From Prevotella merdae (GTDB lineage: Bacteria > Bacteroidota > Bacteroidia > Bacteroidales > Bacteroidaceae), in NCBI RefSeq assembly GCF_900290275.1, contig NZ_LT985323.1, forward strand, positions 124,001 through 188,000: a stretch of 64,000 nt of DNA, written 5' to 3'. Under the pieces are notes generated by a model, which was not told where the DNA came from, ran no database searches, and was given only the letters and a program-made list of their open reading frames with translations. The position numbers were made by a program, and so were the translations under genes. This document shows, in pieces, positions 26,196 through 35,542 of the stretch (position 1 is the stretch's first letter; each line of letters begins with the position of its first letter).

Positions 26196-27632
26196 ATGGA
26201 GACTCTAAAGGAAAAAACAGCCAAAGGACTGCTTTGGGGCGGACTGAACAGTGGCATACAACAGATTATAGGATTGGCTTTCGGCATTGTTTTGGGCCGA
26301 CTGCTTGCTCCTGCCGATTATGGCATGATGGCTATGATAAGCATATTCTCGTTGGTTGCCACTGCCCTTCAAGACAGCGGTTTCCGCACTGCACTTACCA
26401 ACCTTAAAGAGCCAAAGGCAGAAGACTACAACTCTGTGTTCTGGTTCAATATCATAATGGCATCGTCGCTATATGCCATTCTATTTTTTGCAGCACCACT
26501 CATAGGCGAATATTATCACACGCCGAAGGTGGTGCCATTGTGTCGCTATGCCTTCCTAAGCATAGTGATAGCGTCGTTTGGCACAGCCCAATCGGCTTAC
26601 CTTTTCAAGAATCTTAAGGCTAAACAACAAGCCGAGGCGGGAGGCATTGCTGTTATCGTGTCGAGCACAGTTGGTGTGGTTATGGCTTTCTGCGGTGCCG
26701 CCTACTGGTCGCTTGCCACACAAGGCCTGGTATATGTTGGCATCAACACCTTTTTCCAATGGTATTTCTCGCCGTGGCGTCCTACTGTACACGGCATAAC
26801 ATTTGCGCCTGTGCGCCGTATGTTCCGCTTTTCGTGCAAGATACTTGCTACAACCATCATGACTTGTGTAAACAACAATGTGCTTAACATATTGCTTGGC
26901 CACTACTTCTCGCCACGCGACACGGGCAACTACAATCAGGCTTACCAATGGAACACCAAATGCTACTCGCTTGTGCAAAGTATGGTGGCGCAGGTAGCAC
27001 AACCAGTGCTTGTAAGCCTCAACGGAGAACAGGGCAGGCAGATGGATGTATTCCGCAAGATGATGCGCTTTACGTCGTTCATCACCTTTCCGCTGATGTT
27101 CGGCTTCGGACTTGTGGCTAAGGAGTTTATAGTTATAGCTATCGGCGAAAAGTGGCTTGCGTCTGCCGAACTGATACAGATACTATGCGTATCGGGAGCA
27201 ACAATGCCTCTTGCCACTCTATTCTCCAACATGATTATATCTAAGGGTCGTTCGGGCACATTCTTTTGGTGTACCTTCTCGCTCGGACTTGTTCAGATTA
27301 TAACCATGCTGCTGATATGGCAATGGGGCATACGCAATATGGTGATAGCCTATATGCTTATCAACACATCATGGTTGCTGGTATGGCTATTCTTTGTAAG
27401 GCGACTTACGGGTTATGGCTATTGGCGTTTCTTCTGCGACGTAATGCCATTTGCACTTGCAGCTGCTGGTGTTATGGCTGCAAGCTATGCCGCTACGCTA
27501 TCGCTCAGCAACCTTTGGGCATTGCTGATATCACGCTTTGTTATTGCAGCCACATTATATTATATAGTGATGAAGGTTGCAAGAGTAAAGATATTAAAGG
27601 AATGCGAGCGCTTTTTGTTTAAGCGCAAATAA
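26196..27632 (+). CDS. Lipopolysaccharide/oligosaccharide flippase (Wzx-like)
   Basis: A 478-residue polytopic membrane protein of the MOP superfamily (Polysacc_synt type). The start KTAKGLLWGGLNSGIQQIIGL and then GIVLGRLLAPADYGMMAMIS are the family's opening helices; about 12-14 transmembrane segments are expected. These proteins flip undecaprenyl-linked sugars across the inner membrane. No glycosyltransferases adjoin it, so its substrate pathway is encoded elsewhere. A terminator hairpin follows at 27698-27718, inside the end of the convergent sprT-like gene. Confidence 0.9.
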   Translation: METLKEKTAKGLLWGGLNSGIQQIIGLAFGIVLGRLLAPADYGMMAMISIFSLVATALQDSGFRTALTNLKEPKAEDYNSVFWFNIIMASSLYAILFFAAPLIGEYYHTPKVVPLCRYAFLSIVIASFGTAQSAYLFKNLKAKQQAEAGGIAVIVSSTVGVVMAFCGAAYWSLATQGLVYVGINTFFQWYFSPWRPTVHGITFAPVRRMFRFSCKILATTIMTCVNNNVLNILLGHYFSPRDTGNYNQAYQWNTKCYSLVQSMVAQVAQPVLVSLNGEQGRQMDVFRKMMRFTSFITFPLMFGFGLVAKEFIVIAIGEKWLASAELIQILCVSGATMPLATLFSNMIISKGRSGTFFWCTFSLGLVQIITMLLIWQWGIRNMVIAYMLINTSWLLVWLFFVRRLTGYGYWRFFCDVMPFALAAAGVMAASYAATLSLSNLWALLISRFVIAATLYYIVMKVARVKILKECERFLFKRK

Positions 27633-27684
27633 ACAAAAAGTGCGGCATTTTATAAAATTATCCGTAGAATATAACCATACTATA

Positions 27685-28341
27685 TTATGGCAATACCAAC
27701 GGCTGCATTGCAGCCGTTTTTTCGTTGTACAGCTCTTTGTCAACACGTCGAGCACGCAAACTTCTAACCACAGGATAGTCGGCAAAATAAGGATCAGACG
27801 ACATATACCAGCGATAATCCACTATCTCTTTAACTCCTTTAGCCATAACATCGAGCTTGCGTGCAGACTTCGGACTTACTACCGACAACATACGTGTGCC
27901 GTCGTTAAGCACTACAGCAAGCACAAGAAAGGCTGACCGACGCGACCTACCCGACTCGTCTGCCACTTTACGTCCACGCATTGACGACGTAATTGTTATA
28001 TGCCAACCATACTTACTGTTGAGCTGGTGCATTATCTCGCGAAACACTTTGCCGTGCGACGAAGTGTCGGGAATGCGCTTATATATAATATAATAATGTA
28101 TCATCTCGTGCAACAGCGTCTCCTGAAACTCTCGCTCGGTACACTCATAATAAGTACTTATGCGAATAACAAAGTCGCTGTACACACGTTTCAGCAACCT
28201 ACGCGTACACTTGCATGCCATAGTGCCAAGACGTGTACGGGCTTTGGACAATACAATACGAGGCATAGGCAGCTCACCACCAAAGTAGTCGGTGTTGAAC
28301 TGCTTAAACCATGTACGCAGTATGTCGGTTGTCAATATCAT
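27685..28341 (-). CDS. SprT-like zinc metalloprotease-domain protein
   Basis: A 218-residue protein. The N-terminal half is a SprT-like domain: WFKQFNTDYFGGELPMPRIV, the zinc motif HEMIH in ETLLHEMIHYYIIYK, and a later His in SSHGKVFREIMHQLN. The C-terminal part has no zinc ribbon Cys set. The family is related to the SPRTN DNA-protein crosslink protease, but bacterial members are poorly characterised. Its start overlaps the stop of the tlpA-like gene by 4 bp, so the two are co-translated. Confidence 0.85.
   Translation of the reverse strand: MILTTDILRTWFKQFNTDYFGGELPMPRIVLSKARTRLGTMACKCTRRLLKRVYSDFVIRISTYYECTEREFQETLLHEMIHYYIIYKRIPDTSSHGKVFREIMHQLNSKYGWHITITSSMRGRKVADESGRSRRSAFLVLAVVLNDGTRMLSVVSPKSARKLDVMAKGVKEIVDYRWYMSSDPYFADYPVVRSLRARRVDKELYNEKTAAMQPLVLP
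27698..27722 (+). terminator. Terminator of the flippase gene, inside the convergent SprT gene
   Basis: AACGGCTG (27698-27705) pairs with CAGCCGTT (27711-27718), followed by T6. It overlaps the last codons of the minus-strand SprT gene (stop at 27685). Confidence 0.75.
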
Positions 28342-28904
28342 TCGGCACAGTCGGGATAAACGGATGTAAGATATGCTCCTACCTTGTCGGACATAACGGT
28401 GGCAAGCACAACCTTGCCGTCAGGACCAATGACATATACTGTAGGAATCCACTTAATGGCATAGGTATGTGCCACAGCCGACTCGCGCATATTCTTCATA
28501 TCGCTAACCTGGGTATACTTTATGCCAAGCTTCTCCACCCCATTCTTCCACGATTCTGTTTTAGTGTCGAACGACACACCTACAAACTCAACTCCCTTTG
28601 GGGCAAACTTCTCGTAAAGAGACATTATATATGGAGAGTCCTTACGACAGTCGGGACACCATGTAGCCCAGAAGTCGAGCACCACATACTTGCCACGCAA
28701 GCTCTTAAGCGAAAACTGCTTGCCATCAATGGTCTTTAAGTTGATGTCGGGAGCGTCGGTTCCCGACTTAAGAAGATTGGTAGCATACTTTGCGTCGAGG
28801 TCTTCTACCACATTTGCCTGTGTATTGGCAGCGGTTTGGGCATTGATAGCCTGTGGCATAATGGTTAGTGCCAAGGCAAAGAGAAAAAGCTTAATCTGTT
28901 TCAT
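28338..28904 (-). CDS. TlpA-family thiol-disulphide reductase
   Basis: A 188-residue protein with a signal peptide (to about NAQ at residue 23). It has a thioredoxin fold with active-site Cys83 and Cys86 in FWATWCPDCRKDSPYI and a cis-Pro segment near WIPTVYVIGPDG. It is probably periplasmic, keeping cysteines reduced or responding to oxidants. It heads a two-gene unit with the SprT gene (ATGA overlap). A long palindrome fills the spacer upstream. Confidence 0.9.
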   Translation of the reverse strand: MKQIKLFLFALALTIMPQAINAQTAANTQANVVEDLDAKYATNLLKSGTDAPDINLKTIDGKQFSLKSLRGKYVVLDFWATWCPDCRKDSPYIMSLYEKFAPKGVEFVGVSFDTKTESWKNGVEKLGIKYTQVSDMKNMRESAVAHTYAIKWIPTVYVIGPDGKVVLATVMSDKVGAYLTSVYPDCAE

Positions 28905-28948
28905 ATTGTTATGTTCTAATTTTTAATTAATGTACATTTATGGTTCAC

Positions 28949-29045
28949 GTAGGAGGTACGGTCTCCGAACCGTACCACTCAAACTGCCAGTTCTCAGTGC
29001 CATATAGCCACTTGCGTGGTACGGTTCGGAGACCGTACCTCCTAC
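28949..29045. repeat. 30-bp perfect inverted repeat, REP/BIME-like
   Basis: 28949-28978 is the exact reverse complement of 29016-29045, with a 37-bp centre. Each arm is itself palindromic (GGTACGGT ... ACCGTACC around CTCCGA), so either one large cruciform or two small hairpins can form. It lies between the tlpA-like and recD-like genes, both read to the left. Confidence 0.9.
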
Positions 29046-29078
29046 AATATCTTCTAAATTACCTGTTGTCTAGTCTTC

Positions 29079-30629
29079 CTATTCAGTCTGTGTCTTAGGC
29101 CAGTTGACCAGGAACAGTTTCTCGGTAGCTCGTGTAAATGCAGTATAAAGCCAGTGTATATAGTCGGGTGTCAGCATATCGTCCGTCATATATCCCTGGT
29201 CTACATATACATGTGCCCATTGTCCGCCCTGTGCCTTGTGGCACGTAACGGCATAGGCATACTTTATCTGCAAAGCGTTATAGTAAGGGTCTTCCTTAAG
29301 CTTTTTATAGCGCTCGGGCTTAGTACGCACATCGGCATAATCGAGCATAACCTGTTCGAACAGTCGGTCGCTTTGCTCGCGCGTAAGAGCTGGAGCCTCG
29401 GTAGACAATGAGTCGGTAAGAGCCGTAACTTGCAACTCATAGTTGTCGTAGTCGGGAAACTGCAACCAGAGATCTACGAAATGGAATCCATAAAGGTCGC
29501 GTCTATTGCGCACACGTTGTATTACGGCACGGTCGCCATTTGCAATAAACGAAGGCGTAGGCTGGTCAGGTTGCTGCACTTGTACAGCCTGCGACTTAGC
29601 CGATGCTGTAACAACGGCACCAGTAGGCAATGTGTTAGCAGCAAGATTCTGCGCTGCCGCCGATGTAGAATCCTTGGCAAGTCCGGCACGATTCTTAACT
29701 GCATCCTGCTCAGTCCAATAATAGTTGTTCTTAACAACCATAAGCCAGTCGCCCGACGTAAGTTCCTCCTCACGCCAAAGCACCTGGTTGCGTATGCCTT
29801 GATTGTATATATTGGCACGCTTGTTCGATCTTGTCACCACCATAGTCTCGTCCATACCCACCTGCGAATAACTTGTGGCAAGCGACTCAATAAGTTCGTT
29901 GCCAGGCACATTAACGATGTCGGCAAATCCCTTGAACCTAATTTTAGGCAACTCAGTAGCCTCGTCGTGCGTTATCATTTGGCGTATAACGGTAGCATTA
30001 TAGAGTATGCCCGACTCCTGACTCTGTCGCAGCACCTCATTAAGGTCGCTCTCGTACAGCGACAATCCATATCCGCGCATAAAGTCAGAGCACAGGGCAG
30101 GCGATTCCTCCTCGCCTACAGGTGGCAACTGAGCTTTATCACCGATAAGCATAAGTCGACAGTTTCGACCGTTATACACAAATTGCACAAGGTCGTCTAA
30201 CAGACATCCCGTGCCAAATACAGCACCTTGCAGCCCCTCATTGGCTATCATCGAGGCTTCGTCCACCATAAATAGGGTATCGGTGTGCATGTTAGGAGCA
30301 AGCGAGAAAGCGCCCTCCATCGACTTCTGCCTATATATACGTCTATGAATGGTAGAGGCTGGAGTATCAGAGTTGATAGAGAACACCTTGGCAGCACGAC
30401 CCGTAGGAGCAAGCAGCACCACACGTTGCCTGAGCCTTTTCATTGTACGCACAATGGCACCAGACAGAGATGTCTTGCCCGTACCGGCCGATCCTCGCAT
30501 TATCATCACCGCTCTATCGTCGCTATCAGACATAAACGAGGCGAATGTAACAAGGGCTCGGCTTTGGTCGAGAGTTGGCTCAAAGCCGAAGCTTTGGCGT
30601 ATTTGGTATATCAGTTCGTCGTGTAGCAC
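29079..30629 (-). CDS. RecD/UvrD-type ATP-dependent DNA helicase
   Basis: A 516-residue superfamily 1 helicase. Walker A is MRGSAGTGKTSLSGAIV, Walker B is TLFMVDEASMIANE, and RLMLIGDKAQLPPVGEEESP is motif III. The C-terminal UvrD_C_2 block contains YAVTCHKAQGGQWAHVYVDQG. It resembles the core of RecD2 without its long N-terminal region. A role in DNA repair or recombination is likely; no RecB/RecC partners are present. The central insert (about residues 290-360) has a variable Ala/Gln-rich loop. Confidence 0.88.
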   Translation of the reverse strand: MLHDELIYQIRQSFGFEPTLDQSRALVTFASFMSDSDDRAVMIMRGSAGTGKTSLSGAIVRTMKRLRQRVVLLAPTGRAAKVFSINSDTPASTIHRRIYRQKSMEGAFSLAPNMHTDTLFMVDEASMIANEGLQGAVFGTGCLLDDLVQFVYNGRNCRLMLIGDKAQLPPVGEEESPALCSDFMRGYGLSLYESDLNEVLRQSQESGILYNATVIRQMITHDEATELPKIRFKGFADIVNVPGNELIESLATSYSQVGMDETMVVTRSNKRANIYNQGIRNQVLWREEELTSGDWLMVVKNNYYWTEQDAVKNRAGLAKDSTSAAAQNLAANTLPTGAVVTASAKSQAVQVQQPDQPTPSFIANGDRAVIQRVRNRRDLYGFHFVDLWLQFPDYDNYELQVTALTDSLSTEAPALTREQSDRLFEQVMLDYADVRTKPERYKKLKEDPYYNALQIKYAYAVTCHKAQGGQWAHVYVDQGYMTDDMLTPDYIHWLYTAFTRATEKLFLVNWPKTQTE

Positions 30630-30718
30630 TTATTTTGATGTTTTGTTTCTTATTTTCATGCAAAGTTACTGATTAGTTTGCAAACGCTAACCCAATGATT
30701 AAGAAAAAGCTATAAAAG

Positions 30719-30750
30719 TTTGGATATATGCGAAAAATCTTGTAACTTTG
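30719..30750 (+). promoter_or_regulatory. Consensus Bacteroidota promoter for rpmE2
   Basis: TTTG (30719-30722), exactly 20 bp, TAACTTTG (30743-30750). A textbook match giving a leader of about 50 bases before the L31 gene. Confidence 0.75.
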
Positions 30751-30808
30751 CACCCATTAATGCTCTAAAAGCGTTTATTCAATTAACATTCAAAATATTT
30801 TAAACAAA

Positions 30809-31060
30809 ATGAAGAAGGGAATTCATCCAGAAAACTATCGCCCCGTCGTATTCAAGGATATGTCCAACGGCGATATGTTCCTTACAAAGTCTACATGCAA
30901 GACTTCAGAGACAGTAGAATTTGAAGGCGAAACTTACCCAGTAGTTAAGGTCGAAATTTCAAGCACATCTCACCCGTTCTATACAGGTAAGAGCAAGCTT
31001 GTTGATACCGCTGGTCGCGTAGACAAGTTCATGAGCCGTTACGCAAAGGTTCGCAAGTAA
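30809..31060 (+). CDS. rpmE2: 50S ribosomal protein L31, type B
   Basis: An 83-residue protein, type B length. It starts [20 protein letters not shown] and has [20 protein letters not shown] and a basic end (YAKVRK). The zinc-binding cysteines of type A L31 are absent (one isolated Cys only), as expected for the zinc-independent form. Highly expressed to judge from the consensus promoter and two successive downstream hairpins. Confidence 0.97.
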   Translation: MKKGIHPENYRPVVFKDMSNGDMFLTKSTCKTSETVEFEGETYPVVKVEISSTSHPFYTGKSKLVDTAGRVDKFMSRYAKVRK

Positions 31061-31082
31061 GGAAAAGAAAACGAAAAATATA

Positions 31083-31187
31083 CTATCCCCCCACAAAAAG
31101 GGATAGACACATTCTTTTTTTGAATATGCACATCGAAAGTGTGTTCTAAGCGTAGTTGCATATACGCTCAGAACACACTTTCTTTTT
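31083..31187 (+). terminator. Two tandem terminators after rpmE2
   Basis: First hairpin: CTATCCC (31083-31089) with GGGATAG (31100-31106), followed by a T7-containing stretch near 31114-31121. Second hairpin: a near-perfect 21-bp stem, 31135-31182, followed by T5. Confidence 0.85.
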
Positions 31188-31225
31188 GCTTTTCATTATA
31201 CTGAAATCTAATTAATACACTCAAT

Positions 31226-32167
31226 ATGAAACTATTGCACACCCTACGCCCGCAAAGCATCCTTTACCTTTGCTTTGCCTGCCTTACATTGTTCTTTGTA
31301 AGTTGCGGCGACGACAATAACCCCGTTATTGACGACGGCAAGCCTGTAAACAAGAACGCAAATGTGGTTACAACCGATAAGGCTGTGCTGCGACTGGAAT
31401 TTCCGGCGCTGAAGAAGACGGGCAGACAACAGATTATTGTGCATAGACTGTCAAATACAGATTACGATAAAGACCGTGTGAACTTCTGCACAGAATGGGA
31501 TTGCGACAAGAAGTCGCAACGTTGGTCGTGCTATCAATTGCATAGGGGCTTCAGCGGAAACCATTCGCGCACTGGCTCATTCACAGCCGACCCTGCCCTA
31601 TCAGAGGGCGACTATTGGGCAGAATATACTTATTTCCCAGGTTTCGACCGCGGACATATATGCCCAAGTGCCGACCGTACATTTTCGAAGGAAGCCAACG
31701 ACCAAACCTTCTATATGTCGAATATGCAGCCACAGTATCATGCCTTCAACGGCTTCGACAGCAAAAACAACAAGAATAAGGGATTATGGCTACGTATGGA
31801 GCAACAGCTTCAGACATGGGCCAGCAACCTTGGTCCTAAAGACACCATCTTTGTATGCAAAGGCGGTACCATCGACGACGAGAAGAACATCATTAAACGT
31901 ATTGACGGCAAGCTGATTGTGCCAAAATACTTCTTTACGGCTATTCTAAGAAAGTACTACATCAACGGCAAGCACGAATATATTGCCTTAGGATACTGGT
32001 GCGACCAGACCAACTCCTACCGCACAAACGAAACCATAAAGCAGCATTGCATGTCCATAGAAAAGCTTGAACAGCTTACGGGCATCGACTTCTTCTGCAA
32101 CCTGCCTGACGATATTGAGGCTAATGTAGAGAAGAACTATAATGAAAGCAGCTGGAAATGGCTATAA
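31226..32167 (+). CDS. DNA/RNA non-specific endonuclease, lipoprotein
   Basis: A 313-residue protein with a lipoprotein signal (LTLFFVSC, Cys27). The nuclease domain of the NUC1 beta-beta-alpha-metal type has the catalytic motif DRGH at 141-144 (FDRGHICPSADRT), followed by YMSNMQPQYHAFNG with the magnesium-binding Asn. It cuts DNA and RNA without sequence preference. As a lipoprotein it likely acts at the cell surface or in the periplasm, for nucleotide scavenging or defence against extracellular DNA. Own transcript, bounded by terminators. Confidence 0.92.
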   Translation: MKLLHTLRPQSILYLCFACLTLFFVSCGDDNNPVIDDGKPVNKNANVVTTDKAVLRLEFPALKKTGRQQIIVHRLSNTDYDKDRVNFCTEWDCDKKSQRWSCYQLHRGFSGNHSRTGSFTADPALSEGDYWAEYTYFPGFDRGHICPSADRTFSKEANDQTFYMSNMQPQYHAFNGFDSKNNKNKGLWLRMEQQLQTWASNLGPKDTIFVCKGGTIDDEKNIIKRIDGKLIVPKYFFTAILRKYYINGKHEYIALGYWCDQTNSYRTNETIKQHCMSIEKLEQLTGIDFFCNLPDDIEANVEKNYNESSWKWL

Positions 32168-32276
32168 CAACAAATTTTGCGTATTGCCTCAAGTCGCATC
32201 ATGGGAGTAAGGGGATTTTGTCTCTTGCGACTACACCATAAGGATTCTTTACGAAAACGAGTCGTTTTAGAGAGGT

Positions 32277-32320
32277 ATCCGCAACCCGAAATATCAAAAA
32301 TATTACAGGTTGCGGATTTT
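32277..32320. terminator. Terminator between nuclease and fimbrillin genes
   Basis: ATCCGCAACC (32277-32286) pairs with GGTTGCGGAT (32308-32317), followed by T3; it lies between convergent genes. Confidence 0.7.
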
Positions 32321-32335
32321 AGGTTTATCTAACCT

Positions 32336-34444
32336 TTATTTCGTTCCTGGCATCTTGCGCATGGCACGATGCTTCAGATTGGCGGTTCTTGCTCTCAGCT
32401 TCGTTCCTACACCTTCGGTATACTGATAAGCGTTTTCGTTGTCGTGGGCAACATCCGACGCCGTGGAAGTCCAATACTCGCCAGAGAGCGGATAGTCATT
32501 ATCCTTCATCTTCGTATACTCATTCTTTGAAGGCAGATACCACACGAGGTTTTCTCGCTTAAGTACCGGACGATAAGCCGTAGTGCCACCTTCTGAACCA
32601 ATTTTCTCCTTATTGAACTTATTCTTCAATATACACATTCGGGCGGCATATTCAGCAGGGTCGATGGGCAACTTCTTGTCGGGCTTTCCGCCCCAATCCT
32701 CCAGTTGCTTCATTAGTCCGGTCACATCGCTAATACCATTGAAATTATACAATTCCCAAGTGTTCTTATTTCCGTCGTCAGGATCGTCCGACACATCAAG
32801 GTTAGGCACTTTACTAAAGTCGATGGTAAGACTTTTCAACTGAGCCCAATATGTGGTATAAGTAATATAATCCTGATATTTATCACCATAATACTTAATC
32901 TGAAGCTTCATAATCCATCTTCGTATTGGACCTAATATACCATGACCACCAGCATCGCTCATGTCATAGGTGATTTTCATATCATTATCCCACAAGAATC
33001 CCCATGGCGACACCTTGTCCTCTAAACGCTCGCACCCCAATCCTTCGGTATTCCAGCTTGGGAACAACTGTTCGAGAGTATATACCACAGGAGCCTGTTT
33101 GGGATAGTCTTTTGGCTTAAGCTCAAGATCCACCTTTCGGTTTGCCCTATCTATGTTCTCCTCAAGGAAGGCATACACCGTCACTTCGCCATCGCCTGTG
33201 CCCGAAATGCTTGACGTGCCTCGGTCTTCCTCCACCCAGTATCCAAGCGAGGTCAAGTCGGTAAGCTCTTTGCAAAGCGTCACCTTTGGCGATTTTGATG
33301 TCAGCGTCCATCCCTTCTCCAGATACTTCGACCTTATCTTGATTGGACAAATCACATAGTGTGCGTCTTGCAGTCCGGGGTCTTCGGTAAATTCCAATTC
33401 GTAGTAAGGCGAAATCGAGAGTCGATAGGTCACGGTTTTGCCCATAGGCCATTCAGCTCCGTTGAGCGACGCGCTGATGGTTCGTTCTTTACCCGAATTC
33501 TTGTCTTTATACACCACTTCGAGTTTGCTGTCCTTGCCCAATGTCTGTGGCAGCAGCATGAAAGCCGCCTCGCCATTGTATAGTATTGTGCCATTGGGCG
33601 TGGTTGTGGTGGTAGTATAGTTTGGAGCTATAGAGTAGTCGGTGGTTTCCCCGTCGAGCGTCCATTTCGAAGTAGCCATGTCGTAGGTTCCCGACTTGTG
33701 CACATTAGTGATTTTCACACTCTGGATAGAGCCATTGGTCATCTCTGCTCCCGTCAATATCCTCACGGCTGTACACAGATGTTTGAATTGCAGGTTTACT
33801 GGAGCGCACGTCGAGCCCGTGCCTGGATTGGACATATAGCCTGTGTATGCAGCCATAATGTCGGGCTGCTTTAGAGCATCGTCGGGTACTGTATATTTTA
33901 TCGTTGTTTTCTTCACGTCAGGTACAGGATAAACAGGCGTCTCCGTGAAAACGCCATCATCCGCAGGAGCCCATGCAAGGAAGTTCAGCTGTCGGTTGCC
34001 GGGCCAGTAGTAGATGTTTGCCGACTGCCACAAGGAGCCTTTCTTTGTGGCAACATCATCCATATAATATTGTGTGCCGAAGGTGCCGTCGGCGTTCTTT
34101 ACTTGTGCCACCACCTTGAATTTGTCGTACATGTCCGTAAGCATACTGGCACGTGTGGCATGTTGCTTATTGTTGGCTTCTATTCCGTCGCTCACTATAG
34201 CACGCACACACAAAGTGTCGGTCGTCTCATCCGACCTGAGCACATAGCTGGTAGAAGTAACGTCCTCGCCATTGCCATTGGCACGTGTGGCATTGTCGTC
34301 ATCGGAAATACCAAAGCGGATACAGTCAGTCTGGCTTTTGCCAAAAGAGTCTAATGTTCCATCGCTGCTGCATGAAAAGAGTGACAACGACAGGAGCGCA
34401 GCAGCCATGCCAGCTGTCTTGTGTAAGAGTTTTTTTCCTTTCAT
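32336..34444 (-). CDS. Fimbrillin-family lipoprotein (large, probable tip or accessory subunit)
   Basis: A 702-residue protein with a lipoprotein signal (LSLFSC). Residues 50-330 resemble Mfa_like/fimbrillin domains (YWPGNRQLNFLAWAPADDGVF, VNLQFKHLCTAVRI, KVTNVHKSGTYDMAT-like strands). The C-terminal half is a separate region with EYWTSTASD near the end. Bacteroidales fimbrillins are exported as lipoproteins, trimmed by a gingipain-type protease and polymerised by strand donation. Its size suggests a tip protein or adhesin. Last gene of the four-gene fimbrial operon. Confidence 0.8.
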   Translation of the reverse strand: MKGKKLLHKTAGMAAALLSLSLFSCSSDGTLDSFGKSQTDCIRFGISDDDNATRANGNGEDVTSTSYVLRSDETTDTLCVRAIVSDGIEANNKQHATRASMLTDMYDKFKVVAQVKNADGTFGTQYYMDDVATKKGSLWQSANIYYWPGNRQLNFLAWAPADDGVFTETPVYPVPDVKKTTIKYTVPDDALKQPDIMAAYTGYMSNPGTGSTCAPVNLQFKHLCTAVRILTGAEMTNGSIQSVKITNVHKSGTYDMATSKWTLDGETTDYSIAPNYTTTTTTPNGTILYNGEAAFMLLPQTLGKDSKLEVVYKDKNSGKERTISASLNGAEWPMGKTVTYRLSISPYYELEFTEDPGLQDAHYVICPIKIRSKYLEKGWTLTSKSPKVTLCKELTDLTSLGYWVEEDRGTSSISGTGDGEVTVYAFLEENIDRANRKVDLELKPKDYPKQAPVVYTLEQLFPSWNTEGLGCERLEDKVSPWGFLWDNDMKITYDMSDAGGHGILGPIRRWIMKLQIKYYGDKYQDYITYTTYWAQLKSLTIDFSKVPNLDVSDDPDDGNKNTWELYNFNGISDVTGLMKQLEDWGGKPDKKLPIDPAEYAARMCILKNKFNKEKIGSEGGTTAYRPVLKRENLVWYLPSKNEYTKMKDNDYPLSGEYWTSTASDVAHDNENAYQYTEGVGTKLRARTANLKHRAMRKMPGTK

Positions 34445-34521
34445 TTTGATTTGGGTTTAAGGGGTTGTGAATTAAATGTGAGGGGGAAGATTATTCCCCC
34501 TCAGAAAAGAATTAGTTGTTA

Positions 34522-35484
34522 TTACATTGTTATACCTGTGTCTGTAAAGCTTCCCCAAGAATTTACAGAAACTTTAAACTCAATAGGACAAAGTTCTTCA
34601 TCAGGATTGATGTTTTTCTTGTCGAGAGTAGCTGTCAGCTGATAGCTCTTGTTTGGTTGCAATGCCAAAGATACTGTTGCAGTATGATCATATACATCGG
34701 TTACGCCATGATGTACACGTGTCACCTTGAATGAGATTGTATAATCTGTTGCAGTAGTTGTAGGAATCATGTACTTATGGTCAGAACGTCCTGTCTTGTC
34801 ATCAACTTTTCCTGTCATATTTCCGAACTCAAGGTCCTGCGGATTTGATGTAGTCCAGACAACAGCATCTATTGAAGCAGCAAGTGCTGCTGTACCATTA
34901 GCATAAGCATTTGTAATCTTAACGTCAGAAACGTAAACACCCGAACCATCATCCATGCCATTTGTAAACTGGAAACGAACACGAGAGAGAAGGTGATTGA
35001 ACGTCAAATTCACAGCAGCAGGACATGAGCCACCATTATACAAGCCAAAATCGTTTGTTGCATAAATAAGGTCTGTTTCACCTGTTTTATTGTCAAAGGT
35101 AAGTGAGCCCCACTCACCGTACTCTGTTGGAGCTGTAAACGTATAAGCATTGTGCGGAGCAAGAGCCTGGAAACTATATTTATAATCCTTCTCCCAATAA
35201 ACCAACGGAGTGCCATAAGACCATACGCCACCTGTTTTGGTCATGTCTCTTGCTACGAATGGTGCACCTTTCTTTGTTCCATCTTTGCTCTCAAATCTAC
35301 CCCATATTTTAAATTTCATGAGGTTGTCTGCTGTAGCGTCATTGGTAGTACGTGTACTATTGTTCACAAAAGTTTTAAACTCGATAGCATTCTTGTTGTT
35401 AGCCATCTCTACATTCTCGTCACTGCTACAAGAAGCGAGCATCATACTAGCCGCAGCCATACCAATTAAAAATAGATTTTTCAT
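34522..35484 (-). CDS. Fimbrillin-family lipoprotein (probable major subunit)
   Basis: A 320-residue protein, a normal size for a FimA/Mfa1-like pilin. Lipobox MLASC (Cys19), then an Arg-containing early segment (NNSTRTTNDA) of the kind trimmed in these pilins. Fimbrillin domain motifs are LVYWEKDYKYSFQALAP, VNLTFNHLLSRVRFQFTN and a final beta region (CPIEFKVSVNSWGSF). It lies 58 bp after the DUF5119/FimB-like gene and 77 bp before the large fimbrillin gene, all minus strand. Confidence 0.82.
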   Translation of the reverse strand: MKNLFLIGMAAASMMLASCSSDENVEMANNKNAIEFKTFVNNSTRTTNDATADNLMKFKIWGRFESKDGTKKGAPFVARDMTKTGGVWSYGTPLVYWEKDYKYSFQALAPHNAYTFTAPTEYGEWGSLTFDNKTGETDLIYATNDFGLYNGGSCPAAVNLTFNHLLSRVRFQFTNGMDDGSGVYVSDVKITNAYANGTAALAASIDAVVWTTSNPQDLEFGNMTGKVDDKTGRSDHKYMIPTTTATDYTISFKVTRVHHGVTDVYDHTATVSLALQPNKSYQLTATLDKKNINPDEELCPIEFKVSVNSWGSFTDTGITM

Positions 35485-35542
35485 AATGATAGGTTTTAAA
35501 TTGTTAATTATTATTTTTAAAGTAAAAGTTATTTTGTCTCTA

